64,000 nt of DNA, taken from NCBI GenBank assembly GCA_946699065.1, contig CAMPDV010000213.1:62001-126000 (forward strand). The letters are read 5' to 3'. This document shows positions 57,676 to 64,000 of this stretch, piece by piece (the stretch's first letter is position 1; each line of letters opens with the position of its first letter). The stretch is from Loxodes magnus. Taxonomy: Eukaryota > Ciliophora > Karyorelictea > Loxodida > Loxodidae. The position numbers and the translations under genes are program-made. Below the pieces are notes generated by a model. It was not told where the DNA came from. It worked only from the letters and a program-made list of their open reading frames with translations, and did not search any database.

Positions 57676-59389
57676 ATGGTGCATTCTAAAGAAGTTCACA
57701 TGGACCAGTACTTGCTATAATTTTCTATGATATTGTTATTAGATACCTTGAAAATTATCAGAAATAACTTATATTTAAAATTTTGAACCGTTATTTTGTA
57801 ACTAAAGCATGGGCTGAAGATTTGTTATTGATTTAAAATGAAGATAATATGAATTCTTTAATAAAAGCTGTTTGAAAATTGTTTAGTTGAGTAAAACTAT
57901 CAATTAATACAGAAAAATGTGAATATATATGTTTTCTTAAGAAGAATTAAAAATAGAATGATTAGATTTTAATATTACTTTGAATAATAACATTATCAAA
58001 AAGTAAAAAATGTTACATATTTAGGATATAATTTTAATGAACTATAAAATTATAAAATTCATTTTTTATGAAATTTGCCAAAAGTATAGGGAAATGTGTG
58101 AATGGAACTTTGCTATAACTTGCAAAATATAGAAATATTTCACCATAAAATTTTAAATAAATCTTTCAATCTTTTATATTATCGAAAATTGAATATGGGT
58201 CGGAAATAATACCATGATCTATTCTAAAAGGAATAAAGAAAATCAAAAAAGATATAAATATTAGTCAGAGAAAAATATCAAGGTATGCATTTAAGAGTCC
58301 TAGATCCTCTTATAACGAATTTTGCTTCATAGATTTGAATTGACTTCCATTTGAATATTATATATCATGAGATACTTTAAATTTTATCTCAAATTACTAG
58401 AAGAGAAAGAAACAAATCCTAAGTCTGATATAGCTTTTCTCTATAATAAAACAAAAAACAGTAATCTTAATTATTTTAAAAAATTATAGAAACTTTCCCT
58501 GCATTTTTAATTTGATTATTTGGATGTTAAAGAAAGCAAAGAATTCCTACGAGTAGTTTAAAATAAAATAAGACAAAAATTTTATTTAGATTCAATAATA
58601 AGAATGAACTTAATGCCTACAGCATACTTATATGTAAATGAAATTGACAATAACACCTCATAATTCCCAATCTACACTTGCTCTAATCTTAACAAACATA
58701 TGGTAAGAGAAATTGTATCGATTTATAAGCTTATAACATTTTCCTATAACTTCTAATATGATTTACTGTAAAGGTATTATAACATTTAAAGCTTTGAAAC
58801 ATGTTCTTGCGGAGACCTTGATACTTTTAGACATATTCCAACATGTGAGGTCTTGAAAGAGTTAATTGAAGAATTTAAAGACTTTAAAAATTATAATTTA
58901 TTAAATCTCTTAACCTATAACCAAAAATATTTAAATGAGAACTTTATAAGTATTTAGTAGCTCAAGAAAATTGACCTTAGAATCAAGATTTTTCATAAAA
59001 ACTGCTCAGAAAAAGAAATGAAATCATTTAGTAAAAAGATTAATTTGAAAAAGAACTTCTATTTAAAAAAAGGGAAATTAAATCAACACATTAACTGTAA
59101 AAAATGATTTAGAATTAAATTTAATACAAGAGTAGAAAAGTTGAGAAAGAGTTCCAAAATTCAAACTTTTTTATTACTATAAATAATATAGTATAGACAT
59201 TTTTAGTAAATTTAAATTTAAATAAGAATTATTAATATGAAAGAGAAATTTAGTCTTTTAAATGTAAAGAAAGAGCAGAAAAAATACTCAGATTAGCTCT
59301 CGAAAGGATTTAAGAATAGGAAAAACTACTTAAAAAATTCCTGACATTGGAACAGATATTAAATAAAAAAAGTTAAAGGATTTTAAAAA

Positions 59390-59799
59390 AAATGTTAGTA
59401 GATAATTATCTGATCTATTCTATCAGCTTGTCTCCATTTATTTGGTTAAAAATCCTACTAGGCTTAGGTAGGCAGTGTAGCATTTCATTATCGCCTCATC
59501 TTTTAATGTTCTGCTTGTAGAGATCATAGATATTCTTTTTCCAAGGATTAAAATTTGAATTATATAATTTTTTTTATAGATCTACCGCTTTATGTTGGAT
59601 ATATTCTTAATAAAATTTTATAAATATCTTTTTTTTCTCAAAATGCTTTTATTTAGTTACATTATTTCATCAGCGCCGTTTACTGTACACATAACATTTT
59701 ATTCTTCTTTTGAACTCTTATTCTCATTCCTTTATTTAACTTGAATTTTCTGACTATTTTAAAGTTATTTTTACTGTTTATTTTAAATTGAGGCTTCAT
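59390..59799 (-). pseudogene. Basic unknown protein gene, copy 2 counterpart of 13665-13260
   Basis: Minus-strand ATG 59799 (AAAATG) with the same coding stretches as copy 1 (KRWGDNEMLHC, NQINGDKLIEQ). Convergent with ORF2 copy 2. Confidence 0.45.
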
Positions 59800-61960
59800 T
59801 TTAAATTTAAATAAGATTTGATTGGTTCTTGAAAAAAAGAAAATGGCGTTACCTGAATTTATTTAAGATTATAAATAAAATATAATTAAACAATTTTGAA
59901 ACATCTGCCTAAATTTTGAATTACTATAAGTATTTATTTTTTCTAATAAGCATTAGTTCTAAAGAAGCTTAAAATATTTCTAATTAAATTTTAACTAATT
60001 AATTAACTTTTTGTTTGGATGCGTTTAGTTATTGCTATTTACTTTATAAGTAGGATATTAATAGTTATATTTGTAAGTGATAATTCAGATTAATTATAGA
60101 TGGTTCTGAAGCATTTTCTTTCTAATTTTATAAAATGTTTACATTTGGATTATTTTAGCGATTATTTAATATTTGTATAATTATTTAATTTGTAATAAAC
60201 ATCCATAATAGGGTGATTATAAAAATAAAATGAAGCATTCGTTTTAAAGTATACATATAATTTTCTTATTTGATTAATACTGAATTTAGTTGAAAAAATC
60301 TATAGATTTGATAAAAATAGATAGTTAAGTAGCATTAATGTATATAAAAGGATTATAATTAAATAAATACCTAATAAAATTTAGCTAGTAAATATTTATT
60401 GATTTATATGAAAGTTTTTAGTGATATTCATCTGTATATTATGCTATTACGCTATTTAATTACTTAATCCATTTTACTTTTTAATCTGTTTTATTTAAAG
60501 TAGGAAAAGTAAAAATATTGAAATATTATTAATTATCTTACTTTTGTAAGTTAATATTCTCTATAATAGTAAATAAGGTTTAAAATTTAAAGAGACTAAA
60601 ATTTTAAATTTTACTGTCATAGAATATTTAAGAAGTGATGTCATAAAATCTTTAAAAGTTCAAATTTATAAACATTTACATAAATTTAGATTTATTTAAA
60701 GAAAAACACTAAGCTGAAGTAAATGTTTAGATATATTTATGAACTACACCCAAATCTAAATAATTTTTAATATTGAATTGGCTTAGTCAAATATCTTATT
60801 TCATTAAATGAGAATAAATTATATAAACTGTTGTAGATTGAAAATAATTTAGGTATTTTAGATAAGTATAAAATATTATATACTTATTTTAAATTAATTA
60901 AATCAAAATTAGTTATATTTTAGACACTAATTTATATTCTACATTTAAAATTATTAAACATTTACAAAATCTCTAAATTATAGGAATTTTAATTTGTAAA
61001 ATCATCATTAAAAATTATAAACAGATAGTTAATGGAGATTAGGTTACGTATGTTAAAAATAAACAATTTATATTTTTTAAATTTATTTAAAAATTAGAGA
61101 ACTTTAAAATCATCATTAAAGGAAATAAAATTGCAAAGCAAAATAAATAATAGAACAAATTATTTAAATCTTTAATTTAAATAAGTGAAAAGCCTTAATT
61201 TAAATTTATAAAAATAAGACTTCAAATTTATTTATAACGGATAATTAAGTATAATTTTTACAATACTAGATATACTTATAAATAAGTAATTATAATATTC
61301 AAATTTAAGTAAAATAGAATTTAAATAAATTCTATACAAAGATATTTAAATAAAAATTGCTTTTATTCAATATTTTTTATATTTGCAGCTTTATAAAAAA
61401 TTAGTTATAATAATAGTCTAGAGACTAATTTATTTAATTATTAAACTTAAGCTTTATAACCATTATTGCTTTTAATATCTATTTACTAAAATCATTTATA
61501 GATTACTCTATTAATTTTAAAAAGTTTAAAATTATATAAATTAAAGACTATTGTATATTGGAGAAATATTTTAGACTAAAAGCTAATTTTTAGTAAAATA
61601 AATACAAATTTAATAATTTAAAATTATGCGATTGTAACAAGATTTACTTTCTATTTTTAATATAATTGATAATATAATATAATATTATATAATATACTTA
61701 AAATTTAAGTTTTAGCTTTCTTTAGGCTTTCAACCAGATACCTGCTATAATTTTTTTGAAGTGGAAAGCCTTTTTTTATATGAGTTAGGTTACTGCTCAT
61801 AATTTTCTTCATTTCTTAATTAAATTTTTTATTTAAAAACTCTATTTTCAGTTATTCAGAGTTTGTTCATCATCTATCATGTTCTTAATTATTCTTTTAA
61901 CAAAAAAAGTTATTTTCAGGAACAGCATTGCCGTAAAGCATGATTAATTAAATAGCAGTA
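59800..61960. other. AT-rich tail of copy 2
   Basis: Equivalent to 13666-15842, no gene. It contains the contracted TAATA microsatellite near 61670-61698. Confidence 0.5.
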
Positions 61961-62416
61961 TCAGCAGTTTTTGGTATATTTTTCTGGATTTGTTTCATAA
62001 AGCACTTTCATTCCAATTTGTCTGTTCTATTTTGTAAATTAATATCATTTTTTCCTTCTAGTTTCTACTTAATCGATTAATTTAATTAAGTCTCTTTTTA
62101 TAATCACGTCTTTTTAATTGAAAACTATCAGTTGTGATTGCTCATAAAGAGACTGTTCTGAAACTAAGTTATTTTAGATTAGCTGACGACGTAGTATTAA
62201 TAACTCATTATTTTAGTCGTCAATATGTTCACTAATTCTCTGATTTTGTACTCTTAATTGTAATTATTTCTTCATATTTTAGATTAGTTTTTGTATTCAG
62301 TCTAGTAAATTTTAGAATTTTTTGGTCAATTTAATTTTAAGACTTCCCTATCTCTTAGGTTCCTATACCTTGTGTTGAGATCTTGATTCCTCATATTTCT
62401 ATTGCTTTTTGTCCAT
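61961..62416 (-). pseudogene. Gln-rich coiled-coil ORF, copy 2 (in phase except TGAs)
   Basis: From ATG 62416 one phase runs for about 150 codons, interrupted only by TGA at 62299 (after KKFQNLLD) and 62047 (after VETRRKK). It reads MDKKQQKYEESRSQHKVQE, QKLIQNMKKQLQLRVQNQR, SEHIDDQNNELLILRRQLI, SEQSLYEQSQLIVFNQKD, MKVLYETNPEKYTKNC. The amphipathic, Gln/Leu-rich pattern suggests a coiled coil. Function unknown. Confidence 0.45.
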
Positions 62417-62560
62417 TTCTTTAATCGTTTTTCCTCTTAAGTTTCTAAGTAAATTCTTAAAGAGATAATTAGATTAGGTATTTTTTCATAAGATGCTAAT
62501 ATTTAAATATTGTTTTATTAAAGATAATTTAAATAAAAAATAGGATTCTTTAAAAAAAAA

Positions 62561-64000
62561 ATGGACGAAATATAGAATTCACTAGTTTTTAATAGTGACT
62601 CTTCTTTAATTAATTTCAAAGAAGCTACAAATTCATAGGAAAAGCATAGGCAGGTGCATTAAAATCTCCAAACGAAAGATTTGGAGTAACTACAAATTAA
62701 ATAAGTAAACCTAATAATGAATTTATTAAGACAACTACTTTAAAAAATGTAGTCAAAAACCGGAAAACAAATTCATACGCGTCCCATTAAAACTACTTAG
62801 GAACTCTCTTCAACGTGGATATTAATTGTAGCGTATTATGAAAGGGAAATCAACCTATAAATAGATGAACAGATTAACCGCCTAAAATAATACCGCGAAA
62901 GATACGAAACGGTTACCTAAGAAATCTTTCCAAAAATAAGATATTATCTTAGATAGTTAGAATTCAAAAGATATACCTTAAAATCCTAATTAAAATTCAA
63001 ATAAAGATATCCTTTTATGGTAGTCAAAAATAACATAAACTTAAGATTAATTTTTGAATAATATTAATTAATAATTCTATTAAATTTCAAATAACTAAAT
63101 TAGTCAGAAATAAAATAATATTACTAATCCTGATAATTCAAATAATCATTATTTACCTGATCTTCAGAACAAACAACCTTAAAATTAAACTGCTAATTTA
63201 AGAAATGTAATATAAAATCAAATAATTAATTAGTCTAATGATAATTTATTTACCTTAGAAATAAAAGAACTTAAACATAATATATAAAGACTTATAGATA
63301 AGAACCAATAATTAAATGAAATGCTAATTAATATAAAGGCAAAATATGAACGAGATATTGAAACTTTGATAAGTAACTAAGAAATATCCAAAATATATTA
63401 TAAAACTTATATAAATAAAATTTATTAGAAATATAAACTATTATAGAACTATTTTTAGTCAATCAAATTTGATTTATAGTAATATCACAAAAAAATGCTA
63501 TCAAAAAAACTAGTTAATAAAATTACTTAAACAAACTTCTCCACTTATTACAGTAACTAAATAGTTTAAACAGATGAAATAATTAGTATAGTTCAAGAAA
63601 TTTAGATATAATAGAAAACTATGAGAATTAAGTCAATTCAAAAGATGAAATATAATCTAATTAAGAGATTCAAATTGAAGCCAATGCTAATTAAAGCTTT
63701 ACTTAAGCTTAAATGATAGGAGCAAATAATTCACTATGCCAAAACTTTAATAAAATTATAAATTTTACTTAAATTGAAATAGATAACTTTCTAAATAAAA
63801 CTTAGCAAGGATATCAATAGACTATATTAGAATAGAACTAATATTTACTTCAACAAATTATCTAATAAAAAATAATAACCGAAATTTAACTCCAAGAGTT
63901 ATATTCTTAATATTAAAAATTATAAAACTAAAATAAGTAATTTATAGATTAAGAATAGAAAGCTTAAATGGAAATTTTAACTTTTAAAATCGAATTAGAT
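62561..64000 (+). pseudogene. Coiled-coil protein gene, frameshifted, running off the window
   Basis: ATG 62561 opens a 190-codon TGA-free frame to 63133. Its start (MDEIQNSLVFNSDSS) and its later part (EINLQIDEQINRLKQYRER, then RYETVTQEIFPKIRYYLRQL) look coding. Between them a neighbouring frame is better: GALKSPNERFGVTTNQISKP, NSYASHQNYLGTLFNVDIN. From about 63080 a third frame continues with LEIKELKHNIQRLIDKNQQL and AKYERDIETLISNQEISK, then after another shift (63605) EIDNFLNKTQQGYQQTILEQ. Gln/Asn/Lys-rich coiled coil throughout. No family is recognised. It starts only 4 bp after repeat copy 2 ends, so it is unique flank. 3' end not in the window. Confidence 0.5.

Larger units (their letters stand above)
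53766..59107 (+). pseudogene. ORF2 (AP endonuclease + reverse transcriptase), copy 2, interrupted
   Basis: Counterpart of 8173-13209. From NWRPIALINV (56760) to LLDGKLSRM (57130) RT blocks 1-4 are in one phase here, unlike copy 1, because a T is missing near 56870. In-phase TGAs remain (e.g. 56911 after TLHQI). A roughly 530-bp insertion (57141-57675) then splits the gene just before the VFQRSSHEPVL-type block. Downstream, the EYGSEIIP-[TGA] and DLN-[TGA]-LPFEYYI motifs are seen, then a one-base deletion. The Cys-His C-terminus (58805) is followed by TGA 59105. The SINE-like insertion of copy 1 is also present (54994-55301). Confidence 0.85.
46765..62557 (+). repeat. 16-kb composite repeat unit, copy 2
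   Basis: A direct repeat of 1-16436. Differences from copy 1: a 19-bp partial tandem duplication at about 47245; a roughly 45-bp replacement at about 47890-47935; loss of the 3110-3512 block; replacement of the 4300-5345 block by a SINE-like element (50638-50932); a roughly 530-bp insertion in the RT (57141-57675); and a shorter TAATA microsatellite. Scattered substitutions seem sparser in the right third than in the left third. The right flank (62558 on) differs from that of copy 1. Confidence 0.9.

Noticed and set aside
62561-63133. Treating the intact 190-codon frame as the complete protein
   Set aside because: A neighbouring frame is clearly better coding in its middle (62640-62830), and homologous-looking coiled coil continues in other frames to the window end. 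The open frame is partly fortuitous.
1-64000. Tetrahymena chromosome-breakage sequence or GGGGTT telomere repeats
   Set aside because: I looked for the 15-bp breakage motif core and telomeric repeats on both strands by eye and saw none.
1-64000. CRISPR array or bacterial operon
   Set aside because: No spaced identical repeats of that type, no Shine-Dalgarno-preceded ORFs, and coding is only visible with the ciliate code.

Overview
This is very A+T-rich eukaryotic DNA. It reads best as ciliate germline (micronuclear) sequence of a Tetrahymena-like species. With the standard code almost nothing is open. When TAA and TAG are read as glutamine and only TGA as stop, long protein-like frames appear on both strands, e.g. 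a 669-codon RING/B-box/coiled-coil/Kelch gene at 41754. Retroelements are dense and broken, there is no bacterial gene, and coding frames carry frameshifts. Germline-limited status is an inference. No telomere repeat (GGGGTT) or Tetrahymena chromosome-breakage sequence was seen.

Layout. (1) 1-16436 and 46765-62557 are two direct copies of one roughly 16-kb unit. Each carries, left to right: a zinc-knuckle ORF1 remnant (+), a lysine-rich frame (+), a long AT-rich stretch, a coiled-coil ORF1-type protein (-), a divergently placed ORF2 with AP-endonuclease and reverse-transcriptase domains (+), a convergent basic ORF (-) and a coiled-coil ORF (-). The copies differ by indels, a roughly 1-kb deletion replaced by a SINE-like element, and a roughly 530-bp insertion inside the second RT. 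(2) 16440-41750 is a graveyard of small decayed gene families on both strands, several present as diverged paralogous pairs (24.2/27.4 kb; 29/39 kb), plus another ORF1 remnant (20 kb) and a tRNA-derived SINE-like element (21.5 kb). (3) 41754-44036 is the TRIM-Kelch-like gene. (4) 44057-45055 holds three different tandem repeats back to back, ending in about 69 copies of an 8-mer. (5) 45845-46580 is a third ORF1 remnant abutting copy 2. (6) 62561-64000 is a coiled-coil gene running off the window.

How it fits together. ORF1 (RNA-binding, zinc-knuckle or L1-ORF1p-like) and ORF2 (EN+RT) are the two proteins of non-LTR retrotransposons. The short GC-richer elements with target-site duplications look like SINEs mobilised by such machinery. 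All retroelement ORFs are frameshifted here, so none is expected to be autonomous. The most notable signal is that in-frame TGA codons fall repeatedly at positions where tryptophan is expected: RT motifs, zinc knuckles, the Kelch gene, and aligned positions of two diverged paralogs. That points either to UGA read as Trp or to strongly directional TGG-to-TGA decay.
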